NCBI GenBank assembly: GCA_947643615.1
Contig: CANRWO010000015.1
Location: 1-64,000 of the forward strand
Direction: 5' to 3'
DNA from: an uncultured Lachnospiraceae bacterium
Lineage (GTDB): Bacteria > Bacillota > Clostridia > Lachnospirales > Lachnospiraceae
DNA: 64,000 bases
How positions within the stretch are numbered: the first letter of the stretch is position 1; each line of letters begins with the position of its first letter. The translations under genes and the position numbers were made by a program. The notes below the pieces were generated by a model. That model saw only the letters and a list, made by a program, of their open reading frames with translations, ran no database searches and had not been told where the DNA came from. Below, piece after piece: positions 38,297 to 48,053 of this stretch.

Positions 38297-39277
38297 GTGG
38301 GCGAGGTCCTTTCCCAAAGCGAAATAGATAATCTGCTTGCGGCATTCTCTTCGGGGGAGTTGGATGCAGATCAGATGCAGGAGACGGAAGAAAAGCAGGT
38401 TAAAAACTATGATTTCAACCGCCCTACAAAGTTCTCAAAGGAGCATTTAAGGACACTTGAGATAATATTTGAACATTACAGCCGGTTGATTTCCACTAAC
38501 CTTCCTGTATATTTAAGGAAGAATGTACAGGTGGCAGTGGCCAGTTCGGAGACAGTAACATTTAATGAATTTACCAATGCTCTGTCGAATCCCGTTATTC
38601 TGGGAATTATTCATTTTGCACCGTTAAACGGTACGGTCATTATGGATTTGGCGACTAATCTTGGCTATGCCATGCTTGACCGCATGCTTGGAGGATCTGG
38701 AATCCCGCTGGAAAAGAGCAGGGAGTTTTCCGAGATCGAGATGACAATCATTGAGAAGATATTAGTAATGTTTACACAGCTGTTAAGGGAGCCGTGGAAA
38801 AACGTTATTGATATATCGCCTGTATTGCAGCGCCTGGAGACAAATCCCCAGTTTGCGCAGGTGATTGCCCCCAACGATATGATAGCGATTGTAACGCTGA
38901 ATATGAAGATTGGGGATGTGGAGGGCTTTATGAATGTCTGTCTTCCTTTCCTTACTTTGGAAGACGTCATGGATAAGCTGAACACAAAGTATTGGTTCTC
39001 TACAATGCAGGAGAACCATGATGAGAACTATGAAGCTTACATTGAGTCATTGATTCGCAGGGCGGAAATCCCTGTGAGGGCAGTCCTGGGTAAGAGCATG
39101 ATCTCAGTAAATGATTTCATGAATCTGCAGGTTGGGGATTGTATCCGTCTGGGTTCCAGGGTGGATGATGACATGAACATTTATGTAGGTAATATTAAAA
39201 AATTTACCGCATTACCCGGCGCCGAAAAGGATTCTTATGCTGTCCGGATTACATCGGTAATCAGAGAGGAGGAGTAG
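38297..39277 (+). CDS. fliM: Flagellar motor switch protein FliM
   Basis: LSQSEIDNLLAAFSSG; YDFNRPTKFSKEHLRTLEIIFEHYSRL; GTG start after aggaggtg. Confidence 0.96.
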   Translation: MGEVLSQSEIDNLLAAFSSGELDADQMQETEEKQVKNYDFNRPTKFSKEHLRTLEIIFEHYSRLISTNLPVYLRKNVQVAVASSETVTFNEFTNALSNPVILGIIHFAPLNGTVIMDLATNLGYAMLDRMLGGSGIPLEKSREFSEIEMTIIEKILVMFTQLLREPWKNVIDISPVLQRLETNPQFAQVIAPNDMIAIVTLNMKIGDVEGFMNVCLPFLTLEDVMDKLNTKYWFSTMQENHDENYEAYIESLIRRAEIPVRAVLGKSMISVNDFMNLQVGDCIRLGSRVDDDMNIYVGNIKKFTALPGAEKDSYAVRITSVIREEE

Positions 39278-39280
39278 AGA

Positions 39281-40624
39281 ATGGATGGAATGCTATCTCA
39301 GGACGAGATAAATGCATTACTTAACGGCATGGATCTGCCTGAGGGGGACGGAGATGCCGATGAAGTTTCCGTTGGAGCCGGCGAGACTATAACAGAAGTA
39401 TCCAGCAGTGAACCATCAGCAGGCAGTGCGGCCGCTTCTGCGACGGATGTGCCTGAAATTCTTACGGAGGTAGAGAAGGACGCTATTGGCGAGGTGGCCA
39501 ACATCAGTATGGGTTCCTCGGCCACGACCCTATATTCATTGGTGAATCGAAAGGTTAATATTACCACACCTGTGGTTCAGGCTGCACGGTGGGAAAACCT
39601 TTTGGCAGAGTATGAAAGGCCATGCGTTTTTATTCAGATTAAATATACCATGGGGTTGGACGGCACCAATATATTGGTGCTGAAGGAGCATGATGTAAAG
39701 GTCATTACCGACCTGATGATGGGCGGTGATGGTACAAATACAGACATTGAGCTTGGGGAATTGCATTTGAGTGCAATTTCGGAAGCCATGAATCAGATGA
39801 TGGGGTCTGCGGCAACTTCCCTATCGACCATGCTGAAGAAGACCATTGATATTAGTCCGCCGGAGTCATCGCTTCTTGACTTGACGACAATCAAGGCAGG
39901 GGAGGAAATATCGCCATTCCTGGGAGGGACTTTTATAAAGATCTCCTTCCGTTTACAGATTGATAACCTGGTGGATAGTACGATAATGCAGCTGTATCCT
40001 GTCGATTTTGCACGCTTGATCGTAGATACATTTATCCACAACCGAATGGATGATGTGGCAGCGGTAGCTGAAGAACCGAAAGCTGCCGAGGAACCTGCAG
40101 CAGCGCCTGCACAGGGAGGCATGGGTGTGGCTCCTCAGATGGATATGATGGGGCAACAGGATATGGGTGGAATGCAGATGGGCATGAATCCTCAGATGAT
40201 GGGTATGAACCCGCAGATGATGAATCCTCAAATGATGAATCCTCAGATGATGGGCATGAACCCGCAGATGATGATGAATCCGCAGATGATGAATCCTCAA
40301 ATGATGATGAATCCTATGGCAATGCAGAATGTAAATATTCAGCCCGCTCAGTTCCAAAGCTTCTCAACGGATATGAGCAATATTCCCGGAGGCGAGAATA
40401 TCGGCCTGATTATGGATGTTCCGTTGGAGGTGACGGTAGAGCTTGGACGTACGACTAAGTCTATTTCTGAAATCCTTAATTTTGCTCCCGGCACGATTAT
40501 TGAACTCGATCGGATTGCCGGTGAACCTATAGATGTGCTGGTAAACGGAAAATTCGTTGCAAAGGGAGAGGTAGTAGTAATTGAAGAAAGCTTTGGCGTA
40601 AGAGTAACTGAGATTATCAAGTAG
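39281..40624 (+). CDS. fliY: Flagellar motor switch phosphatase FliY (CheC-like + FliN domain) with Met-rich linker
   Basis: LSQDEINALLNGM; EVANISMGSSATTLYSLVNRKV; C-terminal VPLEVTVELGRTTKSISEILNFAPGTIIELDRIAGEPIDVLVNGKFVAKGEVVVIEESFGVRVTEI. Confidence 0.95.
   Translation: MDGMLSQDEINALLNGMDLPEGDGDADEVSVGAGETITEVSSSEPSAGSAAASATDVPEILTEVEKDAIGEVANISMGSSATTLYSLVNRKVNITTPVVQAARWENLLAEYERPCVFIQIKYTMGLDGTNILVLKEHDVKVITDLMMGGDGTNTDIELGELHLSAISEAMNQMMGSAATSLSTMLKKTIDISPPESSLLDLTTIKAGEEISPFLGGTFIKISFRLQIDNLVDSTIMQLYPVDFARLIVDTFIHNRMDDVAAVAEEPKAAEEPAAAPAQGGMGVAPQMDMMGQQDMGGMQMGMNPQMMGMNPQMMNPQMMNPQMMGMNPQMMMNPQMMNPQMMMNPMAMQNVNIQPAQFQSFSTDMSNIPGGENIGLIMDVPLEVTVELGRTTKSISEILNFAPGTIIELDRIAGEPIDVLVNGKFVAKGEVVVIEESFGVRVTEIIK
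40181..40325 (+). repeat. Coding repeat encoding (M)MNPQMM units in the FliY linker
   Basis: Repeated atgaatcc(t/g)cagatgatg units, peptide MGMNPQMMGMNPQMMNPQMMNPQMMGMNPQMMMNPQMMNPQMMMNP. Confidence 0.9.
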
Positions 40625-40637
40625 GAGGAAGGAATTA

Positions 40638-41000
40638 ATGGCAAAGAATATTTTAGTATGTGACGATGCGGCATTTATGAGGATGATGATCAAAGACATT
40701 TTGACGAAAAACGGTTATAATGTTGCAGGGGAAGCCGAGAATGGGGCAAAGGCAGTTGAGAAATACAAAGAACTTACCCCCGATCTGGTGCTGATGGATA
40801 TTACCATGCCTGAGATGGATGGCCTTCAGGCATTGAAAGAGATCAGGAAGATGGATGCCAATGCGAAGATTATTATGTGTTCTGCAATGGGCCAGCAGGC
40901 CATGGTTATTGAATCTATCCAGAACGGAGCCAAGGATTTCATTGTAAAACCTTTCCAGGCGGAACGTGTTCTCGAAGCCGTTAAGAAGGTCGTAGGCTAA
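40638..41000 (+). CDS. cheY: Chemotaxis response regulator CheY
   Basis: ILVCDDAAFMRMMIKDILTKNGY...PDLVLMDITMPEMDGLQALKEI...KDFIVKPFQ. Confidence 0.93.
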   Translation: MAKNILVCDDAAFMRMMIKDILTKNGYNVAGEAENGAKAVEKYKELTPDLVLMDITMPEMDGLQALKEIRKMDANAKIIMCSAMGQQAMVIESIQNGAKDFIVKPFQAERVLEAVKKVVG

Positions 41001-41389
41001 TGTCGGTTTTGCTGGCTGGAGTTGAGAGCGGTTATGCACAATTTATTGCCGTCCTGGTAATATTTGTAATTGTCCTTGGCATAACGGCATTTACTACAAA
41101 GTGGATTTCGGGATATCAGAAACAGCAGGGCGCTAACAATAACATCGAGGTAATAGAAACCAGCCGAATGACAAATAACAAGTATCTGCAAGTCATTCGG
41201 GTGGGGGAGACATATATGGCGATCGCTGTCTGCAAGGACACGGTTACTATGCTGGGAGAAATTCCCGCGGAACAACTCAAAAAACCGGCAGCGGTAAATT
41301 CCGGATTGGGTTTTAAGGAATTGTTTGATAAGGCTGTCAGGAAAAACTCCACAAGTGCAAGCGGACCAAAGGATAATTCGAGTAAATGA
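41000..41389 (+). CDS. fliO: FliO-type flagellar biosynthetic protein
   Basis: Single TM small protein, TAATG overlap with cheY, directly before fliP. Confidence 0.8.
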   Translation: MSVLLAGVESGYAQFIAVLVIFVIVLGITAFTTKWISGYQKQQGANNNIEVIETSRMTNNKYLQVIRVGETYMAIAVCKDTVTMLGEIPAEQLKKPAAVNSGLGFKELFDKAVRKNSTSASGPKDNSSK

Positions 41390-42261
41390 TGAAGCTTATG
41401 CGTAACAGAAAACGAATAATAACGATGATATGCCTGCTGGTTACGGTAGGCATATTGTGTATTCAAAATTCCATGAAGGTATTTGCGGTGGAAGACCGGG
41501 ATTTGACAGGGTCGCAGGAAACGCGTACTTATATCGACCCGCCGGGAACCGCGACGACCCCGGGAGAAGAGCGGGAAGTCAATACGGCGAATACCGTGAC
41601 GGTTTCCCTGGACAGCAGTAACGGGCAGCTGAACGGGGCGTTGAGTGTCCTGATCACTTTGACACTGATCGCAATCACTCCCATGATCATCATATTGATG
41701 ACCTCTTTTACCCGTATTATTATCGTATTACATTTTACCCGTGCCGCCTTAAATACGCAGACAGCGCCCCCCAACCAGGTAATGATCGGATTGGCGCTGA
41801 TCCTGACATTTTTTATAATGGAACCTACCCTTACAAGAGTGAATGAGGAGGCAATCCAGCCGTTCCAGGCAGGGGAGATTACCCAGGAGGAAGCCTTTGA
41901 GGCAGGGATCCAGCCTTTGCGTGAGTTTATGTACCCTCAGACACAGGTGGATGATGTGGTATTGTTTATGAACATTGCCGGCCAGGAATGGGATGGAAAG
42001 AATGAGTCTATTCCGAATTCTGTCCTGATTCCCAGTTTTGTGCTGAGTGAGCTGAGAGTAGCCTTCTGGATAGGGTTTACAATTTATATCCCGTTTATTG
42101 TGATTGATATGGTGGTAGCCTCCACACTGATGAGTATGGGTATGATGATGCTGCCGCCTACGACGATTTCCATGCCGTTTAAAATATTGCTTTTTGTGTT
42201 GGCAGACGGGTGGAGCCTGGTGATAGGCAATCTGGTTAAGACATTCTATACCGGACTTTAA
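41386..42261 (+). CDS. fliP: Flagellar biosynthetic protein FliP
   Basis: MIIILMTSFTRIIIVLHFTRAALNTQTAPPNQVMIGLALILTFFIM. Confidence 0.96.
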   Translation: MMKLMRNRKRIITMICLLVTVGILCIQNSMKVFAVEDRDLTGSQETRTYIDPPGTATTPGEEREVNTANTVTVSLDSSNGQLNGALSVLITLTLIAITPMIIILMTSFTRIIIVLHFTRAALNTQTAPPNQVMIGLALILTFFIMEPTLTRVNEEAIQPFQAGEITQEEAFEAGIQPLREFMYPQTQVDDVVLFMNIAGQEWDGKNESIPNSVLIPSFVLSELRVAFWIGFTIYIPFIVIDMVVASTLMSMGMMMLPPTTISMPFKILLFVLADGWSLVIGNLVKTFYTGL

Positions 42262-42336
42262 TTTAGAAGCTGCCGGTGTATTCTGCGTGGCAGTTTGGAT
42301 GACAGTTTGGGAGTTTAAGAAAGGGGAGCTGGTTCC

Positions 42337-42609
42337 ATGACGATCGAAGCGGTATCGGATATTACGCGTGAAGCGTTGTACTTGATTATAAAGACGGCTT
42401 TACCGGTACTTTTGGTATCTATGATAGTCGGGTTAGTTATCAGTATTTTTCAGACGGTGACATCTATACAGGAACAGACGCTTACTTTCGTGCCAAAGAT
42501 CATATGTGTCTTCTTGTCGCTGATTCTTTTTGGGCATTGGATGTTGAACAATATAGTGGAATTTATGACTTCATTGTGGTCCAACTTCCATCTGTATATC
42601 CATAGATAA
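42337..42609 (+). CDS. fliQ: Flagellar biosynthetic protein FliQ
   Basis: LISIFQTVTSIQEQTLTFVPKI-type signature. Confidence 0.95.
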   Translation: MTIEAVSDITREALYLIIKTALPVLLVSMIVGLVISIFQTVTSIQEQTLTFVPKIICVFLSLILFGHWMLNNIVEFMTSLWSNFHLYIHR

Positions 42610-42622
42610 CCGGAGTGGGAAT

Positions 42623-43405
42623 ATGGTCAGTTTATCTTTTTCGGTGTATGATCTGGAATATTTTCTGCTGATCCTGACAAGAGTGGCAAGCTTTGTCTTT
42701 GTTGCTCCTTTTTTCAGCATGAGAAACACTCCGGCCAGGGTGAGGGTAGGTTTAAGCGTTTTTACCGCCCTGTTGCTGTATCAGTCGTTGACGCCTTCGG
42801 ATGCGGTGGTTTATAATACGTTGATGGAATATACCATTGTTGTGATCAAAGAGGCTGTGGTGGGACTGCTCATTGGATTTGGGACGACGATCTGTACCTC
42901 CATCGTTAATTTTGCCGGTTCCATAGCTGATATGGAAACGGGACTTTCTATGGCTACGCTGATGGATCCCACTACCAGGGAGACTACCAGTATTACAGGT
43001 GTGCTCTATCAGTATATTTTTATGTTCATGCTGATCTGTACGGGGATGTACCGCTATCTGTTTGGGGCGCTGGTGGACACTTTTGTCCTTATCCCCATCA
43101 ATGGTGCGATTTTTCATGGAGATGCGCTGGTCCAGACGGCAGTCATGTTCCTGAACGATTATATCATGATCGGTTTCCGTATTGTGTTGCCTGTCTTTTG
43201 TACAATCTTACTGTTGAACGCCATTTTAGGTGTGTTGGCTAAGGTGTCACCACAGATGAATATGTTTGCGATAGGCCTGCAGCTGAAAATATTGGTGGGA
43301 ATTTCCACTCTGTTTCTTACAGCGGGTCTTTTGCCGGGAACGTCGGACTTTATATTTAATGAGATGAAACGTATGATCGTTTCCTTTGTAGGAGCAATGC
43401 AATGA
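42623..43405 (+). CDS. fliR: Flagellar biosynthetic protein FliR
   Basis: RVASFVFVAPFFSMRNTPARVRVGLSV; position. Confidence 0.94.
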   Translation: MVSLSFSVYDLEYFLLILTRVASFVFVAPFFSMRNTPARVRVGLSVFTALLLYQSLTPSDAVVYNTLMEYTIVVIKEAVVGLLIGFGTTICTSIVNFAGSIADMETGLSMATLMDPTTRETTSITGVLYQYIFMFMLICTGMYRYLFGALVDTFVLIPINGAIFHGDALVQTAVMFLNDYIMIGFRIVLPVFCTILLLNAILGVLAKVSPQMNMFAIGLQLKILVGISTLFLTAGLLPGTSDFIFNEMKRMIVSFVGAMQ

Positions 43406-44511
43406 TTCGGTATAACCTGCAATTTTTTGCGAAGGAAGGGGCAGGCGGGGAAAAGACCGAACCTGCTACCGAGAAAAAATTAGGCGATGCCCGTAAAGAG
43501 GGACAGGTGGCCAAGAGCAGGGAGATTGCAAACGGTTTTACTTTGCTTGCGCTTTTCCTGATCTTAAAATTTTATGTGGGGTATATGGGAGAGAATTTAC
43601 TTGCTCTGTTTTCCCAGATTTATGACAGTATCCCGGAAATGACTACGTTCTATTACGGGTTAATGCCGCAGGCGGACGTAAGGCTGCTTTTCCGGAAAAT
43701 GCTGCTGCGGATATTGATTTTAATTGCCCCCATATTGATTATCGGCGTAGTGATTGCTTTTGTCTGTGATGTGGCACAGGTAAAGTGGAAGCCTACAACA
43801 AAGCCTTTGCGGCCCAAGTTCAGAAATCTGAACCCTATCAGCGGTTTTAAGAAGATCATTTCAGTCAATTCGCTGGTAGAACTTATCAAATCTCTTCTGA
43901 AGATTGGCTTGATTGCATATGTGTGTTATAATTTTTTAAAGGATAAATGGACTTATCTGTTTAATATTTTTGATATTACGCTGATGCAGGGCCTGCATAT
44001 TATAGCAGATCTGGTGACGGACCTGGGGATCCGGATTGCTGCCACCTTTATGCTTATAGCCCTGGGGGATTACATCTATCAAAAGGTGAAGTTCAGCAAT
44101 GATATGAAGATGACGAAACAGGAGGTTAAGGATGAATACAAACAGTCGGAAGGAGACCCTCAGATCAAAGGACAGATCAAGCAGAGGATGAGGGAAGCCT
44201 CCAGGCGCCGAATGATGCAGGCGCTGCCGCAGGCGGACGTAGTCATCACCAACCCTACCCATTATGCGGTGGCCATCAAATATGATCCGGAGGTGGCCGA
44301 TGCGCCTATTGTCATCGCAAAGGGAGAAGATTATCTGGCACAGCGTATTAAGGAAGTTGCTAAAGAGAATCATATTGAGATAGTGGAAAACAAGCCGCTG
44401 GCCCGGATGCTCTATGCCAATGTGGACGTGGGGCAGGCGGTTCCGCCGGAATTGTACCAGGCGGTGGCAGAGGTGCTGGCGTTTGTATACCATTTACAGG
44501 GGAAAGTGTAA
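43402..44511 (+). CDS. flhB: Flagellar biosynthetic protein FlhB
   Basis: KTEPATEKKLGDARKEGQVAKSREI; NPTH autocleavage motif in VVITNPTHYAVAIKYD. Confidence 0.96.
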   Translation: MIRYNLQFFAKEGAGGEKTEPATEKKLGDARKEGQVAKSREIANGFTLLALFLILKFYVGYMGENLLALFSQIYDSIPEMTTFYYGLMPQADVRLLFRKMLLRILILIAPILIIGVVIAFVCDVAQVKWKPTTKPLRPKFRNLNPISGFKKIISVNSLVELIKSLLKIGLIAYVCYNFLKDKWTYLFNIFDITLMQGLHIIADLVTDLGIRIAATFMLIALGDYIYQKVKFSNDMKMTKQEVKDEYKQSEGDPQIKGQIKQRMREASRRRMMQALPQADVVITNPTHYAVAIKYDPEVADAPIVIAKGEDYLAQRIKEVAKENHIEIVENKPLARMLYANVDVGQAVPPELYQAVAEVLAFVYHLQGKV

Positions 44512-44717
44512 ACGGAATGAAATTCACGGTGGCTGTCAGGGACGCAGCCTGAAGGAGACGAAACTACTCCGGGATAGACGAAGGGGAAGTATTCTTCCGG
44601 GTTTGTGTCAGCTCATTAACCGTTTGTACCGATATAGCTGTATGTGTGGGGAAAAGTCCTATGGCGCAGGGGAGCGCTGATCACACAAAAATATTATTTA
44701 TGTAGGAGGTGAAGGAA

Positions 44718-46763
44718 GTGAATGTAAGATTACAGAAAACAGATGCCGTAGTGGCGATTTATATCCTTACTGCGTTCATAATGCTGATTGTTCCGTTGCC
44801 GGCAGGCCTGCTTGACGTTTTCATGGCGTTCAATATTTCCATTGCCTTTGTAATTCTGTTCGTATGCATGTTTGCCAAGGAAGTGTTGGAGTTGTCGTAC
44901 TTTCCTACGATCCTGCTGTTCACCACCATTTTCAGGATTGCTATGAACGTATCGTCTACCAGGCTGATTTTGACCAGCGGCTCGGCAGGCAATGTAGTGC
45001 GGACTTTCGGTGAGTTTGTAGGGGGAGGCGACCTGATAGTAGGAGCCATTATCTTCCTGATTCTGATAATGGTTCAGTTCCTTGTTATCAACAAAGGTTC
45101 CGAGCGTGTAGCTGAGGTAACGGCTAGATTCACGCTGGATGCAATGCCCGGTAAGCAGATGGCGATTGATGCCGACCTGAATACAGGCGCTATTGATGAC
45201 AGGGAGGCCAAGGTCAGGAGAGATAAGATCCAGCAGGAATCCAGTTTCTTCGGGGCCATGGACGGTGCTGTGAAATATGTAAAGGGTGATGCCGTTGCCG
45301 GACTTTTGCTGACGGTCATCAACCTGGTGGGCGGTATTGCCATGGGTGTGATAAGAGGTGGCATGGATGCAGGTTCTGCGTTGGACAATTACGGGATCCT
45401 GACCATTGGTGACGGCCTGGTGAGCCAGATCCCTTCCCTGCTGATCTCTCTTTCAACCGGTGTTTTGGTTACCAAGGGCGGCAAGGAAGCGGAGTTTGGG
45501 CCGGCTATTATGAGGCAGCTTTTCGGCGTCCCCAAAGCCATGTATCTGGTTGGCGCTACGCTGGCTTTTCTGGGTGTGTCAACAAAATTGAACACGATCC
45601 TGTTTTTGGGGATGGGGTTATTGTATATTGTGGGAGCCAGAATGATTGCCGGAAGCCTGGAGACATCAGGTATTGAGCAGGAGATTGACAGTGACGAGAT
45701 TGCCGCAGACGAGATCCGGCAGCCTGAAAACGTCAACAGCTTGCTCCAGGTGGATCCCATTGAGCTGGAGTTTGGTTATGGAATCATCCCCCTGGCGGAT
45801 GGAAACCAGGGCGGCGACCTTCTGGACCGTGTGGTAATGATCCGAAGGCAGATCGCGCTGGAACTTGGTACCGTGGTGCCTATTATCCGTCTGCGGGATA
45901 ACATACAGCTGAATCCCAACCAATATATTGTTAAGATCAAAGGAATACAGGTCAGTGAAGGAGAGATCCTATTTGACCATTATATGGCTATGAATCCCGG
46001 CTATGTGGAAGAGGAGATCACCGGCATCCCTACTTTTGAGCCGTCTTTCCATCTGCCTGCCATTTGGATCACAGAAGGACAGAGGGAGCGTGCGGAGAGC
46101 CTTGGCTACACGGTAGTTGACCCTCCTTCCATCATTGCCACACATTTGACCGAAATCATCCGGCAGCATATTGACGAGTTGCTGACACGGCAGGATGTCC
46201 AGAATCTGGTGAACAATCTGAAAGAGACCAATCCTTCCCTGGTAGAGGAATTGGTGCCGAAGATGCTGGGAGTCGGGGAAATCCAGAAGGTATTGCAGAA
46301 CTTGTTGAAGGAAGGCATTTCTATCCGGGACCTGTTGACGATCCTGGAGACGCTTGCGGATTATGCACCTACCACAAGGGACACGGATATCCTTACGGAA
46401 TATGTGCGCCAGAGCTTAAAGCGCGCCATTTCTACCAAGTATTTCCCGTCCAACGAGACTACAAATGTGGTAACATTAGATCCGAAGGTGGAGCAGGAGA
46501 TCATGGGAAGTGTCAAACAGACAGAGAGCGGCGCATTCCTGAATCTGGATCCTACCAGATCAAGGGCCATTATCGATTCTGTGGGAAAGGAAGTCCAAAA
46601 GCTGGAAAACCTGGGGAAGAGTCCTATTGTGATCACTTCACCCATTGTACGTATGTACTTTAAGCGTCTGACAGAAGACTACTACAAGGAGCTTGTGGTG
46701 GTGTCCTACAATGAAGTGGAATCCAATGTTGAATTACAGTCAGTGGGGATGGTGACAGCATAA
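44718..46763 (+). CDS. flhA: Flagellar biosynthesis protein FlhA
   Basis: IFRIAMNVSSTRLILT, ARFTLDAMPGKQMAIDADLNTGAIDDREAKVRR; RBS aggagg favours GTG 44718 over 44709. Confidence 0.96.
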   Translation: MNVRLQKTDAVVAIYILTAFIMLIVPLPAGLLDVFMAFNISIAFVILFVCMFAKEVLELSYFPTILLFTTIFRIAMNVSSTRLILTSGSAGNVVRTFGEFVGGGDLIVGAIIFLILIMVQFLVINKGSERVAEVTARFTLDAMPGKQMAIDADLNTGAIDDREAKVRRDKIQQESSFFGAMDGAVKYVKGDAVAGLLLTVINLVGGIAMGVIRGGMDAGSALDNYGILTIGDGLVSQIPSLLISLSTGVLVTKGGKEAEFGPAIMRQLFGVPKAMYLVGATLAFLGVSTKLNTILFLGMGLLYIVGARMIAGSLETSGIEQEIDSDEIAADEIRQPENVNSLLQVDPIELEFGYGIIPLADGNQGGDLLDRVVMIRRQIALELGTVVPIIRLRDNIQLNPNQYIVKIKGIQVSEGEILFDHYMAMNPGYVEEEITGIPTFEPSFHLPAIWITEGQRERAESLGYTVVDPPSIIATHLTEIIRQHIDELLTRQDVQNLVNNLKETNPSLVEELVPKMLGVGEIQKVLQNLLKEGISIRDLLTILETLADYAPTTRDTDILTEYVRQSLKRAISTKYFPSNETTNVVTLDPKVEQEIMGSVKQTESGAFLNLDPTRSRAIIDSVGKEVQKLENLGKSPIVITSPIVRMYFKRLTEDYYKELVVVSYNEVESNVELQSVGMVTA

Positions 46764-47983
46764 TGATTATCAAGAAGTTCGTTGGAAAAACAGAAGAAGA
46801 AGCGGTAGGGGCCGCGAAGAAGGAATTGGGCAACGGCATTGTCATCATGAATGTGAAGGAAATAAAGCCAAAAGGTCTGGCGGTATTGTTCCGAGCGAAG
46901 CGTACAGAGGTGACCGTGGCCCTGGAAGAGGAGGGGGATATCCCCAAACCTGTCCGCAAGGAGGCGGCTGCAGAGCCGGCAAAACCTGAGGCTGCGACCA
47001 CTGCAGGCAGCGGTGCGGCAGGCCTGGAGGCGGGGAATTCCCAGAACATAGAGAAAAGGCTGGACAGTCTGCAGACCTTGTTGGAGAGCCGGTTCCAACA
47101 GGATGAGGTTGAGAAACAGGAGCAGAGTGAGGCTGTTGTGCAGCCTGCGGAGAAACAGGGAGAGGAATTGAGCGAAGAGGAGCTTGAGAGAAATAAGTTT
47201 GTCCGCCTGCTGTATAATACCATGCTGGAAAATGAGGTGGATGAAAAATACGCCAACCAGATCATGGAAGACCTGGAGAAAAATAAGAAACCTAATATGC
47301 CCTTTGACTATATCCTGGCTAATGTATATCAGAAAATGATTTTGAAATTCGGCAAGGCAGAGGATATCACAGCGGCGAAAAAAGGTCCGAAGATCGTTTT
47401 GTTTATGGGGCCTACCGGTGTGGGTAAGACGACTACTATTGCCAAGCTGGCCAGTGATTTTACCATGACGGAAAAGAAGAAAGTAGCGCTCTTGACGGCA
47501 GATACTTACCGAATTGCTGCCGCAGAACAGCTGCGTACTTATGCCAATATACTTGAGGCTCCCTTCCGTGTTATTTATACGGAAGAAGACGCAAAGCAGG
47601 CAGTGCAGGATTTCAGTAATTTTGATTTTGTCTTTGTGGATACGGCAGGCCATTCCCATAAGAACGAGGAGCAGATGGAAAATATGCAGAAACTCATCGA
47701 CGCGGTGAAAGAGGTTGGGGAGTATCAGGCCTTTCTGGTACTCAGCGCTACCACAAAATACCGTGACCTGCTCAAGATCGCTTCCAGTTACAAGGAGATC
47801 GTGGAGTATCAGCTGATCTTTACGAAGCTGGATGAGACAGCGACCTGTGGGAATCTGCTGAACCTGAAACTTTATGCGGATGTTCCCATTGCCTATGTGA
47901 CCTGCGGGCAGAATGTGCCGGATGATATTGAGCGGTTTAACCCTCAGAAAACGGTGAAACAGCTTTTGGGCGGCAAAGCCTGA
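46763..47983 (+). CDS. flhF: Flagellar biosynthesis GTPase FlhF (SRP-like)
   Basis: VLFMGPTGVGKTTTIAKLASDF-type Walker A, ALLTADTYRIAAAEQLRTYA, VDTAGHSHKNEEQ. Confidence 0.95.
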   Translation: MIIKKFVGKTEEEAVGAAKKELGNGIVIMNVKEIKPKGLAVLFRAKRTEVTVALEEEGDIPKPVRKEAAAEPAKPEAATTAGSGAAGLEAGNSQNIEKRLDSLQTLLESRFQQDEVEKQEQSEAVVQPAEKQGEELSEEELERNKFVRLLYNTMLENEVDEKYANQIMEDLEKNKKPNMPFDYILANVYQKMILKFGKAEDITAAKKGPKIVLFMGPTGVGKTTTIAKLASDFTMTEKKKVALLTADTYRIAAAEQLRTYANILEAPFRVIYTEEDAKQAVQDFSNFDFVFVDTAGHSHKNEEQMENMQKLIDAVKEVGEYQAFLVLSATTKYRDLLKIASSYKEIVEYQLIFTKLDETATCGNLLNLKLYADVPIAYVTCGQNVPDDIERFNPQKTVKQLLGGKA

Positions 47984-48053
47984 GTAACTGATCGATAAAG
48001 TGCGGAGATGAAACGAATTGTCGTGTATGGCAATCGAAGAAGGAGGTAGCGAC

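Noticed and set aside
44521-44600. c-di-GMP-I (GEMM-I) riboswitch suggested by 'gggacgcagcc'
   Set aside because: The GGCAAA...GACGCAAAGCC...GGUAGCGGG framework is missing; only a short coincidental match.
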